64,000 nt of DNA from Kitasatospora aureofaciens (GTDB taxonomy: Bacteria > Actinomycetota > Actinomycetes > Streptomycetales > Streptomycetaceae): positions 124,001 through 188,000 of the forward strand of contig JODU01000006.1 in the NCBI GenBank assembly GCA_000720845.1. Direction: 5' to 3'. The first letter of the stretch is position 1, and every line of letters begins with the position of its first letter. Shown here piece after piece: positions 51,715 through 59,070 of the stretch. The position numbers and the translations under genes were made by a program. The notes beneath the pieces are model-generated. The model worked only from the letters and a program-made list of their open reading frames with translations, did not search any database and was not told the DNA's origin.

Positions 51715-51787
51715 CCGGGTGCGGGTACGTCGTGGCTGGTCGCGCCCACGCGACGGAGCCGCATATCGACACAGCCCCGCGCCCCTG
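51715..51787. repeat. probable dispersed Streptomyces intergenic repeat
   Basis: The stretch with CGTGGCTGGTCGCGCCCACG, then GGAGCCGCATATCGACACAG and CCCCGCGCCCCT, matches by memory a short non-coding sequence found many times between genes of Streptomyces genomes. Only one copy is in this window, so the repeat nature cannot be shown here. Confidence 0.45.
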
Positions 51788-51814
51788 GGTGTGTTGCCCG
51801 GCCCCCTGTCATGC

Positions 51815-51850
51815 GTAGAGGCCCCCTTCCTGGGCGGAGGGGGCCTCTAC
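51815..51850. terminator. bidirectional terminator between conservon 2 and accE
   Basis: GTAGAGGCCCCC pairs perfectly with GGGGGCCTCTAC around a 12-base loop between convergent genes. Confidence 0.85.
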
Positions 51851-51860
51851 GTGGCTCAGG

Positions 51861-52058
51861 TCAGCGCCAGCTGTGCGGCGCCCGGAAACCCGGCTCGCGC
51901 TCCAGGCGGCGCCAGCCCGCGCGGGCTCGGCCGCCGCCGTGGGTCGGCGGGATCTCGGCGGGGCGGGCGGCGGCGCGGGCCAGCAGGAGCGCCGTGATGG
52001 CGGCGACTTCCTCGGGCTCGGCGTGGCCCTTCTCGACGCGGATGTCGGGAGTGGACAT
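51861..52058 (-). CDS. accE: acyl-CoA carboxylase epsilon subunit
   Basis: A 65-residue protein, MSTPDIRVEKGHAEPEEVAAI..., with an N-terminal helix rich in Glu/Ala (ITALLLARAA) and a C-terminal basic WRRLEREPGF segment. The epsilon subunit is specific to actinobacteria and stimulates the carboxyltransferase. ATG at 52058 follows GAGGAG and lies 17 bases after pccB, in one operon. Length and position agree with what I recall for S. coelicolor AccE. Confidence 0.92.
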   Translation of the reverse strand: MSTPDIRVEKGHAEPEEVAAITALLLARAAARPAEIPPTHGGGRARAGWRRLEREPGFRAPHSWR

Positions 52059-52075
52059 GGAGGTGGCTCCTCGGG

Positions 52076-53659
52076 TCACTGCGGCGGGTTGCCGTGCTTG
52101 CGGGAGGGCAGGTCGGCGTGCTTGGTGTGGAGCATCGCCAGGGACTTGATCAGCACCTCGCGCGTCTCCGCGGGGTCGATGACGTCGTCGACCAGGCCGC
52201 GTTCGGCCGCGTAGTAGGGGTGCATCAGCTCGGACTTGTACTCCTTGACCATGCGGGCCCGCATGGCCTCGGGGTCCTCCGCCCCGGCGATCTGCCGGCG
52301 GAAGATGACGTTGGCCGCGCCCTCCGCGCCCATGACGGCGATCTCGTTGGTCGGCCAGGCGTAGGTGAGGTCGGCGCCGATGGACTGGCTGTCCATGACG
52401 ATGTAAGCACCTCCGTACGCCTTGCGCAGGATGAGCGAGATCCGGGGGACGGTCGCGTTGCAGTAGGCGTAGAGGAGCTTGGCGCCGTGGCGGATGATGC
52501 CGCCGTGCTCCTGGTCGACGCCGGGCAGGAAGCCGGGTACGTCCAGAAGGGTGATGATCGGGATGTTGAAGGCGTCGCACATCTGGACGAAGCGCGCGGC
52601 CTTCTCCGATGCCTCGATGTCCAGTACGCCGGCCAGGCTCTGCGGCTGGTTGGCGACGATGCCGACGACCTGGCCGTCCAGACGGGCCAGGGCGCAGATG
52701 ATGTTGCGGGCCCAGCGCTCGTGGACCTCCAGGTACTCGCCGTCGTCGACGAGTTCCTCGATGACCTTGGTCACGTCGTAGGGGCGGTTGCCGTCCGCCG
52801 GGACCAGGTCGAGCAGGACGTCGCCGCGGCGGTCTGCGGGGTCCGAGGACTCGGCGCGGGGCGGGTTCTCCCGGTTGTTCTGCGGCAGCAGGGAGAGGAG
52901 GTAGCGGACCTCGGCGAGGCAGGTCTCCTCGTCGTCGTAGGCGAAGTGGCACACGCCGGACGTCTCGGCGTGCACGTCGGCGCCGCCCAGGCCGTTCTGG
53001 GTGATCTCCTCGCCGGTGACCGCCTTGACCACGTCCGGGCCCGTGATGAACATCTGCGAGGTGTCGCGGACCATGAAGACGAAGTCGGTGAGGGCGGGGC
53101 TGTAGGCCGCGCCGCCCGCGCACGGGCCGAGCATCACGCTGATCTGCGGGATGACGCCGGACGCCTTGGTGTTGCGCTGGAAGATGCCGCCGTAACCGGC
53201 GAGCGCGCTGACGCCCTCCTGGATGCGGGCGCCGGCGCCGTCGTTCAGCGACACCAGCGGGGCACCGGCCGCGATGGCCATGTCCATGATCTTGTGGATC
53301 TTCGTCGCGTGCGCCTCGCCCAGCGCACCGCCGAAGATCCTGAAGTCGTGGGCGTAGACGAAGACCGTGCGGCCCTCGACCGTGCCCCAGCCGGTGATGA
53401 CACCGTCGGTGTACGGCTTCTTGGCCTCCAGGCCGAAGCCGGTCGCCCGGTGCCGGCGCAGCTGCTCGACCTCGCGGAAGGAACCCGCGTCGAGGAGCAG
53501 CTCGATCCGCTCGCGCGCCGTCAGCTTGCCCTTGGCGTGCTGCGCCGCCGTGGCCTTCTCGCTCGGTCCGGCCAGCGCCTGCGCACGGATCTCGTGCAGC
53601 TCGGCCACTCGCCCGCGCGCGTCCGTCGGCTCACCCGGCGCCTCATCCAAAACGGTCAT
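52076..53659 (-). CDS. pccB: acyl-CoA carboxylase (propionyl-CoA type) beta subunit
   Basis: A 527-residue carboxyltransferase making methylmalonyl-CoA or malonyl-CoA, the polyketide and fatty-acid building blocks, together with a biotinylated AccA-type alpha subunit encoded elsewhere. The N-terminal half has AKGKLTARERIELLLDAGSF and the oxyanion-hole region GAGARIQEGVSALAGYGGIF. The C-terminal half has VDVPGFLPGVDQEHGGIIRHGAKLLYAY in outline and the GGAYIVMDSQSIGADL segment, in which an Asp at the specificity position points to propionyl-CoA. The -10-like TAGAGT lies six bases before ATG, so the mRNA may be leaderless. Confidence 0.94.
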   Translation of the reverse strand: MTVLDEAPGEPTDARGRVAELHEIRAQALAGPSEKATAAQHAKGKLTARERIELLLDAGSFREVEQLRRHRATGFGLEAKKPYTDGVITGWGTVEGRTVFVYAHDFRIFGGALGEAHATKIHKIMDMAIAAGAPLVSLNDGAGARIQEGVSALAGYGGIFQRNTKASGVIPQISVMLGPCAGGAAYSPALTDFVFMVRDTSQMFITGPDVVKAVTGEEITQNGLGGADVHAETSGVCHFAYDDEETCLAEVRYLLSLLPQNNRENPPRAESSDPADRRGDVLLDLVPADGNRPYDVTKVIEELVDDGEYLEVHERWARNIICALARLDGQVVGIVANQPQSLAGVLDIEASEKAARFVQMCDAFNIPIITLLDVPGFLPGVDQEHGGIIRHGAKLLYAYCNATVPRISLILRKAYGGAYIVMDSQSIGADLTYAWPTNEIAVMGAEGAANVIFRRQIAGAEDPEAMRARMVKEYKSELMHPYYAAERGLVDDVIDPAETREVLIKSLAMLHTKHADLPSRKHGNPPQ

Positions 53660-53665
53660 GTAGCG

Positions 53666-53671
53666 ACTCTA
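53666..53671 (-). promoter_or_regulatory. -10 box for a possibly leaderless pccB mRNA
   Basis: TAGAGT on the minus strand ends six bases before the pccB ATG at 53659, and there is no ribosome-binding site in the gap. No good -35 was found. Confidence 0.4.
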
Positions 53672-53813
53672 CGAAGCAGACCAAGGAATGCGAGCCGTCG
53701 ACTCCGTACAGTCTCCGGCCCGTTTTCCTGGTAGCACTGAACAGAACCCCCACCGCATGCAGCCTTTTCGACTGCTCAGAGGGCCTCCATCTTGTAGAGG
53801 TCACACAAAGCCA

Positions 53814-56147
53814 TCAGCTGAGAGTCACCTCACATTCATGGGTGGTACATACCACCCCTGGAGTGACGCGGAGGTGCAGTCGGCGGCCCGTCGCGAGGAT
53901 CTCGACCGTCTCGTCGGCCCGTCGCACCGCTCTCACCGGGTGGTCCCAGACGATCTCCAGGGGTTCCCCCGTGCGCGGCGGTTCGCTCACGCAGAGCGTA
54001 GCGGTACGGCCCCGGCGGCGGACCAGCACGCTCGCCCCGGCGGTGGCGGTGAGCGGGCCCGCCGTGCCGGCCTGCCAGAAGTTGGCGGCCGTGAGACCGA
54101 GGGAGGGGACGGCCAGGGCCTGGCGGTGGCCGTCGTTGGCGAGGACCCGCAGCCGGCGGTGGTCGGCGGCGCGGCGGGCCACGGCCTGCCGCGAGGCACC
54201 CGGCATGACGGTGTAGACGTACTCGGCGTCGGCGGGGTCGGTGCCGTGGTCGAGCCAGAGGGTCTGCCAGCGGCGGGTACGGCGCTCGGTCGTGCTGGTG
54301 GTGTTGATGTCGGACCAGGCACCGGTGCGGTCCTCGCGCAGGGTCCGCAGGCCGCCCTGGGGCACGATCCAGCCGCCGTGGCCCTCCAGGTGGGCCCAGT
54401 GCCGGCCGCGCGTCAGGGCCCGGTCGCCGTCCTCCCCCAGATTGCGGTTGTCCACGACCGTCTCGACCGGGACGCCGTCCGCACAGGTGATGCCGGCGCC
54501 CAGGCAGACCACGGCGTCGTCGAGGAAGAACCAGGACTTGCGGGCCTGAAGGGTCGAGCCGAGCCCCTTGAGGTGCTGCCCGACGGCCGCGTACTCGCCG
54601 TCGGTCGTGCCGCCGACCCAGCGCACGTCCGGTTTGGGCCGGCCCCACTCGCCACCCGCCCGGTCGGCCAGGCGCCGGGTGGAGACGGTGGTGCCGGGCA
54701 GCCGGTACCAGTCGACGGTGGGCCAGAACCAGTCGGTGTACTGGTCCGTCCTCGTCCCGTTCGCCCACCAGGTGAGCATGCCCGCGCCGGTGTGCCAGCC
54801 GCGTGGGTTCTCGCCGTTGCCGCACTCGTAGTGGGCGATGCGGTCGCTGGCCATGGCGAGTCCCGCGGTGAAGGCGGGGCGGCGGTGGACTGCCCGGTCC
54901 ATGGCCGCGAAGAGGTGGTGCCCGGCGGGTTCGGGGGCGGCCTCGCCGGGGGCGTCGGCGATCGCGTGCAGCCGGGCCAGGTCGGCGACCGGGAACTGGG
55001 GCGCGGTCAGCAGCGGGGTGACGGTGTCCCGTTCGATCCAGCCCTTGATCCGGGCGTGCCAGCGCCCGCGCTCGGCGTCGCTCGCGCCCCCCGCGAGGAC
55101 CGCCATGGCGGCGACGAGTTGCTGGCCGTGGAAGTGGTCGCCGCGCATGACGTGCAGGTCGTCGCTCTTGAGGTAACCCCGGCTGATGGCCCGCCCGTTG
55201 ACGTTGTCCATGACCAGTCCGTCGTGGATCAGGGGCGCGTAGGCGCGCTCGACGCTGTCCAGGACGATCTGCCTGCCCGGGTCGGTCACCTCCCACTCGG
55301 AGCCGGCCAGCAGGGTGAACAGCCGGCCCAGCCCGTCCAGCATGACCTGGCCGTACGTCCCCGAGTAGGCGACCCAGGTGTGCTGGACGAAGGAGCCGTC
55401 GGCGTGGAGGCCGTCCCCCTCGGTGACGTACGGGAAGACCGGCGAGAGGGCGTCGCGGGCCAGGGCGAGCTTGGCGGGGGCCCGGCCCAGGACGCCGCGC
55501 AGGGCGACGGAGCGGCACAGGTCGACGCGGTTGGCGCCGGTGGAGGTGCCGGTGTAGTCGCCGAGCATCGCGTCGGGGACGAAGTGGTCGACGGCGGCGC
55601 AGGCGGCGGCCACGCGGTCGGCGCCGAGGTGGTCGTGGAGGGCGGCCGTGATGTCCATCAGGAGCCGGGGGCTGCCGATCTGCCATTCCCACCAGTTGCC
55701 GTAACGGGTGGTGGCGGGGTTGTAGACGGTGGCCGAGAGGTGGTCGAGGCCGCGCAGGATGTCGGCGAGGAGCGCCGCGTCGCCGGTCGAGCCGGTGCCC
55801 TGCTGCACGTACGCCTCGGTCATCGTCCACAGACGGCCGTAGGCGAAGGTGATGCCGGCGGGCGGGTCGAAGGGGTGGCCGGGCCACAGGGAGGTGGCGG
55901 TGGGGGCCATGGTGGCGCGGTGCTCGCGGGCGCGTGCGCCGGTCTCGGCGAGGCGGGAGGCGTACGGCTCGGCGGCCGGGTCGTAGCCGGTGCCCAGCGC
56001 GATCCCGAGCCAGCGTCGGCGCAGGGCGTCGTACGGGTCGGCCGCGGCGGCCGCGGCACCGGGGACGGAGGCGAGGGCGGCGGCCGCGGCCGCGAGCAGG
56101 ACCGCGCGGCGGGTGGGGGCGGTGGGGCGCTGTGGGGTCATGCTCAT
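53814..56147 (-). CDS. Tat-exported polysaccharide lyase family 8 enzyme
   Basis: A 777-residue extracellular enzyme of the hyaluronate/chondroitin/xanthan lyase family. A twin-arginine signal (TRRAVLLAAAAAALASVPG) covers the first 35 residues. The alpha/alpha toroid domain carries the catalytic Asn in NWWEWQIG (150-157) and the catalytic His/Tyr pair in VQHTWVAYSGTYGQVM. Beta-sandwich domains with RYY-like and NRNLGEDGDRAL segments complete it. It cleaves uronic-acid polysaccharides by beta-elimination; the exact substrate is not readable. ATG at 56147 or 56141 is possible, both with weak ribosome-binding sites. It diverges from yceI across 145 bases. Confidence 0.93.
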   Translation of the reverse strand: MSMTPQRPTAPTRRAVLLAAAAAALASVPGAAAAAADPYDALRRRWLGIALGTGYDPAAEPYASRLAETGARAREHRATMAPTATSLWPGHPFDPPAGITFAYGRLWTMTEAYVQQGTGSTGDAALLADILRGLDHLSATVYNPATTRYGNWWEWQIGSPRLLMDITAALHDHLGADRVAAACAAVDHFVPDAMLGDYTGTSTGANRVDLCRSVALRGVLGRAPAKLALARDALSPVFPYVTEGDGLHADGSFVQHTWVAYSGTYGQVMLDGLGRLFTLLAGSEWEVTDPGRQIVLDSVERAYAPLIHDGLVMDNVNGRAISRGYLKSDDLHVMRGDHFHGQQLVAAMAVLAGGASDAERGRWHARIKGWIERDTVTPLLTAPQFPVADLARLHAIADAPGEAAPEPAGHHLFAAMDRAVHRRPAFTAGLAMASDRIAHYECGNGENPRGWHTGAGMLTWWANGTRTDQYTDWFWPTVDWYRLPGTTVSTRRLADRAGGEWGRPKPDVRWVGGTTDGEYAAVGQHLKGLGSTLQARKSWFFLDDAVVCLGAGITCADGVPVETVVDNRNLGEDGDRALTRGRHWAHLEGHGGWIVPQGGLRTLREDRTGAWSDINTTSTTERRTRRWQTLWLDHGTDPADAEYVYTVMPGASRQAVARRAADHRRLRVLANDGHRQALAVPSLGLTAANFWQAGTAGPLTATAGASVLVRRRGRTATLCVSEPPRTGEPLEIVWDHPVRAVRRADETVEILATGRRLHLRVTPGVVCTTHECEVTLS

Positions 56148-56207
56148 GCCGTCTATCACGCCGGAGGCGAGAGGGGAACGGTGCCGCGACACGTGCGGCG
56201 CGGGTGG

Positions 56208-56266
56208 TTGATGGCGGCGCGGAATAGCTCTAGAGTCGAAGCCGTTGGACTGGTTGAACATTCAAC
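56208..56266 (+). promoter_or_regulatory. yceI promoter with downstream operator
   Basis: TTGATG (56208-56213), 17 bases, TAGAGT (56231-56236) form a good vegetative promoter. About 10 bases after the expected start point is the palindrome GTTGAA-CA-TTCAAC (56253-56266), a MarR-type operator shape placed to block transcription. No MarR gene is adjacent. Confidence 0.65.
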
Positions 56267-56292
56267 TTCAACGCCCTTCCCCGGAGGACACC

Positions 56293-56850
56293 ATGACCGC
56301 CACCCCCGACCTCTCCACGCTGACCGGCGACTACACCGTCGACCCCGCCCACACGACCATCGGCTTCACCGCGCGCCACGCGATGGTCACCAACGTCAAG
56401 GGCAAGTTCCTCGACTTCACCGGCACGCTGCACCTGGACGGCTCCGACCCGTCCCGCTCCACGGCGACCCTGGACGTCACGATGGACAGCATCGACACGG
56501 GCTCCGCCGACCGTGACGGCCATCTGAAGAGCTCGGACTTCTTCAACACCGGCGAGTACCCGACGATGACCTTCCGCTCCACCAAGGCGGAGTCCCTGGG
56601 CGGCGACGACTACCGCATCACCGGTGACCTGTCGATCCTCGGCACGACCAAGCCGCTCACCATCGACCTGGAGTTCAACGGCGCCGCCAAGGACCCGTTC
56701 GGCAACGAGCGTGTCGGCTTCGAGGGCAAGGCGGAGATCAAGCGCTCCGAGTGGGGGCTCACCTGGAACACGGCCCTGGAGACGGGCGGCGTGCTGGTCT
56801 CCGACAAGATCAAGCTGAACTTCGACATCTCGGCGATCAGGCAGGCCTGA
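56293..56850 (+). CDS. YceI-family lipocalin-like protein
   Basis: A 185-residue YceI domain: GDYTVDPAHTTIGFTARHAMVT, then GKFLDFTGTLHLD, SSDFFNTGEYPTMTF, GDLSILGTTKPLTIDLEF and the end SDKIKLNFDISAIRQ. The fold is an extended beta barrel that binds polyisoprenoids or other long hydrophobic molecules. There is no signal peptide, so this member is cytosolic, as usual for actinobacteria. ATG at 56293 follows CCGGAGGACACC. The 3' end overlaps the isochorismatase gene by 14 bases. Confidence 0.95.
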   Translation: MTATPDLSTLTGDYTVDPAHTTIGFTARHAMVTNVKGKFLDFTGTLHLDGSDPSRSTATLDVTMDSIDTGSADRDGHLKSSDFFNTGEYPTMTFRSTKAESLGGDDYRITGDLSILGTTKPLTIDLEFNGAAKDPFGNERVGFEGKAEIKRSEWGLTWNTALETGGVLVSDKIKLNFDISAIRQA

Positions 56851-57412
56851 CGTCCCGCGCCCCCTCGGGGGCGCCGAAGTCCACGTCGGCGGCGGCCCGG
56901 ACCCGGATACGGCGGCCGGGCCGGGCGATCGCGCGGTAGACGGCGTTGTACCGCGCGATCGAGCGGTCCGCCGGGACGAGGCCGGTGTCCGCCGCGGTCC
57001 GCACCGAGGTGGTGTGCCCGTCGGCGACGACGACCAGGTCGTAACCCCGGCTCAGTGCCTGCCGCGCCGTGGTGTCCACGCAGACCTCCGTGGCGAACCC
57101 GGTGACGACGACCTCGGTGACACCGCGCGCCCTCAGGATCGCGTCGAGGTCGGTGTCCAGGAAGCTGTCCGGCGTCGCCTTGTCCACGACCGGCTCCCCC
57201 TCCCGCGGGGCCAGCTCGGGCACCACCCGCCAGCCCTCGGTGCCGGGGACCATACCCGCGTCCCGCTGCCGCACGGTCACCACCGGCACGCCGGACGCCC
57301 GGGCCCGCTCGCTCAGCCCGGCGATCGCGGCGACCGTCTCGGCGGCCCGGTGCGCCATGGCGACCGTGGTGTTCTGCATGTCGATGACGAGGAGCGCGGA
57401 GGTGGGTGGCAT
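56837..57412 (-). CDS. isochorismatase-fold cysteine hydrolase
   Basis: A 191-residue hydrolase of the isochorismatase/nicotinamidase family with the triad Asp (LLVIDMQN, D11), Lys (VVDKATPDSF) and Cys (VTGFATEVCVDTTARQALSRG). The preceding cis-peptide GFATEVC motif is intact. Substrates of close relatives are amides such as nicotinamide or N-carbamoyl compounds; this one cannot be assigned. ATG at 57412. It is convergent with yceI and overlaps it by 14 bases; the TetR gene lies 42 bases upstream on the same strand, so they may be co-transcribed. Confidence 0.9.
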   Translation of the reverse strand: MPPTSALLVIDMQNTTVAMAHRAAETVAAIAGLSERARASGVPVVTVRQRDAGMVPGTEGWRVVPELAPREGEPVVDKATPDSFLDTDLDAILRARGVTEVVVTGFATEVCVDTTARQALSRGYDLVVVADGHTTSVRTAADTGLVPADRSIARYNAVYRAIARPGRRIRVRAAADVDFGAPEGARDVRPA

Positions 57413-57454
57413 GCGCTCACCGTAGTGGGGCGCCCCGCCCGCACGCCGCCCGTT

Positions 57455-58039
57455 TCACCTGCCCAGCAGCTCCCGCACCTGGTCCAGGGCGCTGCCGAAG
57501 GGGTCGGGGAGGACCCCCACCCCGTGGGCGACCAGCGCTCCCTCGTGCAGCAGCATCAGCGTCCGCGCCAGCCGGTCCGCGCCGGGCGCGTCGATCTCCC
57601 GGGCCAGGCCGGTGAACAGTTCGAGCATCCACCGCTTCTGGCCGGTGATGACCGGGTACGCCGGATGGGCCGGATCGCTGATCTCCGCATGCGCGTTGAT
57701 CATGCTGCACCCCCTGGCGCCGTACCGCGCCGACCACGCGCGGGAGGCCTCGAAGACCGCCTCGACCCGGGCGGCGGCCCCCTCTCCCGCCTCCTCCAGC
57801 CGCCCGGCGAGCAGGTCGCGCCACCGCTCGTCGCGTCCGGCCAGGTACTCCACGACGATCTGCTCCTTCGAGCCGAACCTGTCGTACAGCGTCTTCTTGG
57901 TCACCCCGGCCTCGGCGGCGATGAGATCCACGCCGACGGCGTGGATGCCGTGCTCGTAGAACAGCCGCTCGGCGGCCTCCAGTACCCGTCGCGCGCCGGG
58001 CGTCATCCGGACCCGACGCGGTTCTCCTTCCTCACCCAT
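57455..58039 (-). CDS. TetR-family repressor
   Basis: A 194-residue regulator. The N-terminal TetR helix-turn-helix is clear (VLEAAERLFYEHGIHAVGVDLIAAEAGVTKKTLYDRFGSKEQIVVEYL); the rest is an all-helical ligand-binding domain containing GCSMINAHAEI. ATG at 58039 lies seven bases after TATACT on the minus strand, so the transcript is probably leaderless, and that -10 box is part of a TetR-type operator. It diverges from the EamA transporter gene, its likely target. Confidence 0.92.
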   Translation of the reverse strand: MGEEGEPRRVRMTPGARRVLEAAERLFYEHGIHAVGVDLIAAEAGVTKKTLYDRFGSKEQIVVEYLAGRDERWRDLLAGRLEEAGEGAAARVEAVFEASRAWSARYGARGCSMINAHAEISDPAHPAYPVITGQKRWMLELFTGLAREIDAPGADRLARTLMLLHEGALVAHGVGVLPDPFGSALDQVRELLGR

Positions 58040-58046
58040 GCGACCA

Positions 58047-58100
58047 AGTATACCGGTCTGTATAGTGGGCACTCGAGGCTAGTAAACCGATCTGTCTACT
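58047..58100. promoter_or_regulatory. twin operators between TetR and EamA genes
   Basis: AGTATACCGGTCTGTATAGT (58047-58066) and AGTAAACCGATCTGTCTACT (58081-58100) agree at 16 of 20 positions. The first has perfect TATAC/GTATA arms and covers the TetR -10 box on one strand and TATAGT, a possible EamA -10, on the other. Two sites 34 bp apart would let one repressor control both genes. Confidence 0.7.
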
Positions 58101-58113
58101 GGAAGGGGTCGAC

Positions 58114-59055
58114 GTGAACGCCCTGCTCTCGGCCGCCTTCGTACTGTGCTGGAGCTCCGGCTTCATCGGCGCCAAGCTCGGTGCGGAGACCGCGGCCACG
58201 CCCACCCTCCTGATGTGGCGCTTCCTGCCCCTCGCCGTACTGCTGGCCGCCGCCGCGGTCGCCTCCCGGACGGCCTGGCGGGGCCTGACGCTCCGCGGCG
58301 CCGGCCGGCAGATCGCCATCGGCGCCCTGTCGCAGAGCGGCTATCTGCTCAGCGTCTACTACGCCATCGAGCTGGGTGTCTCCAGCGGCACCACCGCCCT
58401 GATCGACGGCGTCCAGCCGCTGGTCGCCGGCGCGCTCGCCGGTCCCCTGCTGCGGCAGTACGTCTCCCGCCGGCAGTGGCTGGGACTGTGGCTCGGGCTG
58501 TCGGGTGTGGCCACGGTGACGCTCGCGGACGCCGCGGCGGCAGGGGCGGGAGTGGCCTGGTGGGCGTATCTCGTCCCGTTCCTCGGCATGCTGTCGCTGG
58601 TGGCGGCCACCTTCCTGGAGCGCCGCACGCCCGAGCCGGTCGCGCCCCGCGTCGCCCTGACGATCCACTGCGCGACCAGCGCCGTCCTCTTCTCCGGGCT
58701 GGCGCTGGGCGTCGGGGCGGCGGCACCGCCCGCCGGGTCCTCGTTCTGGCTGGCGACCGCCTGGCTGGTGGTGCTGCCGACCTTCGGCGGCTACGGGCTG
58801 TACTGGCTGATCCTGCGCCGGTCCGGCATCACCGAGGTCAACACCCTGATGTTCCTGATGGCCCCGGTCACGGCCGTGTGGGGCGCCCTCATGTTCGGTG
58901 AGCCCTTCGGCGTCCAGACCGCCCTCGGACTGGCGGTCGGCCTGGCGGCCGTGGTCGTGGTCAGGCGCGGCGGCGGTGAGAGGCGCAGTCGGAGGCCCGT
59001 GCGGTCCGGCGCGGACCGTCCGGCGGCCGGGAGGCCGGTGGCGGCCAGGCGCTGA
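58114..59055 (+). CDS. EamA-family (DMT) membrane transporter
   Basis: A 313-residue protein with ten predicted transmembrane helices in two five-helix repeats, each with the drug/metabolite-transporter pattern (WSSGFIGAKLGAE at the start; GTTALIDGVQPLVAGALAG; FLMAPVTAVWGALMFGEPFG near the end). A short Arg/Gly-rich cytosolic tail follows. It is likely an exporter of a small metabolite or drug. GTG at 58114 follows GGAAGGGG. Control by the divergent TetR protein is suggested by the twin operators in front of it. Confidence 0.92.
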   Translation: MNALLSAAFVLCWSSGFIGAKLGAETAATPTLLMWRFLPLAVLLAAAAVASRTAWRGLTLRGAGRQIAIGALSQSGYLLSVYYAIELGVSSGTTALIDGVQPLVAGALAGPLLRQYVSRRQWLGLWLGLSGVATVTLADAAAAGAGVAWWAYLVPFLGMLSLVAATFLERRTPEPVAPRVALTIHCATSAVLFSGLALGVGAAAPPAGSSFWLATAWLVVLPTFGGYGLYWLILRRSGITEVNTLMFLMAPVTAVWGALMFGEPFGVQTALGLAVGLAAVVVVRRGGGERRSRRPVRSGADRPAAGRPVAARR

Positions 59056-59070
59056 CGCCCGCCCGCCGCC

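Larger units (their letters stand above)
51566..51860. other. 295-bp intergenic region after conservon 2
   Basis: No gene is seen. It contains GC-rich short hairpins (51600-51700), a sequence that I recognise as a dispersed Streptomyces intergenic element (about 51715-51787), and a strong terminator (51815-51850). Confidence 0.55.
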
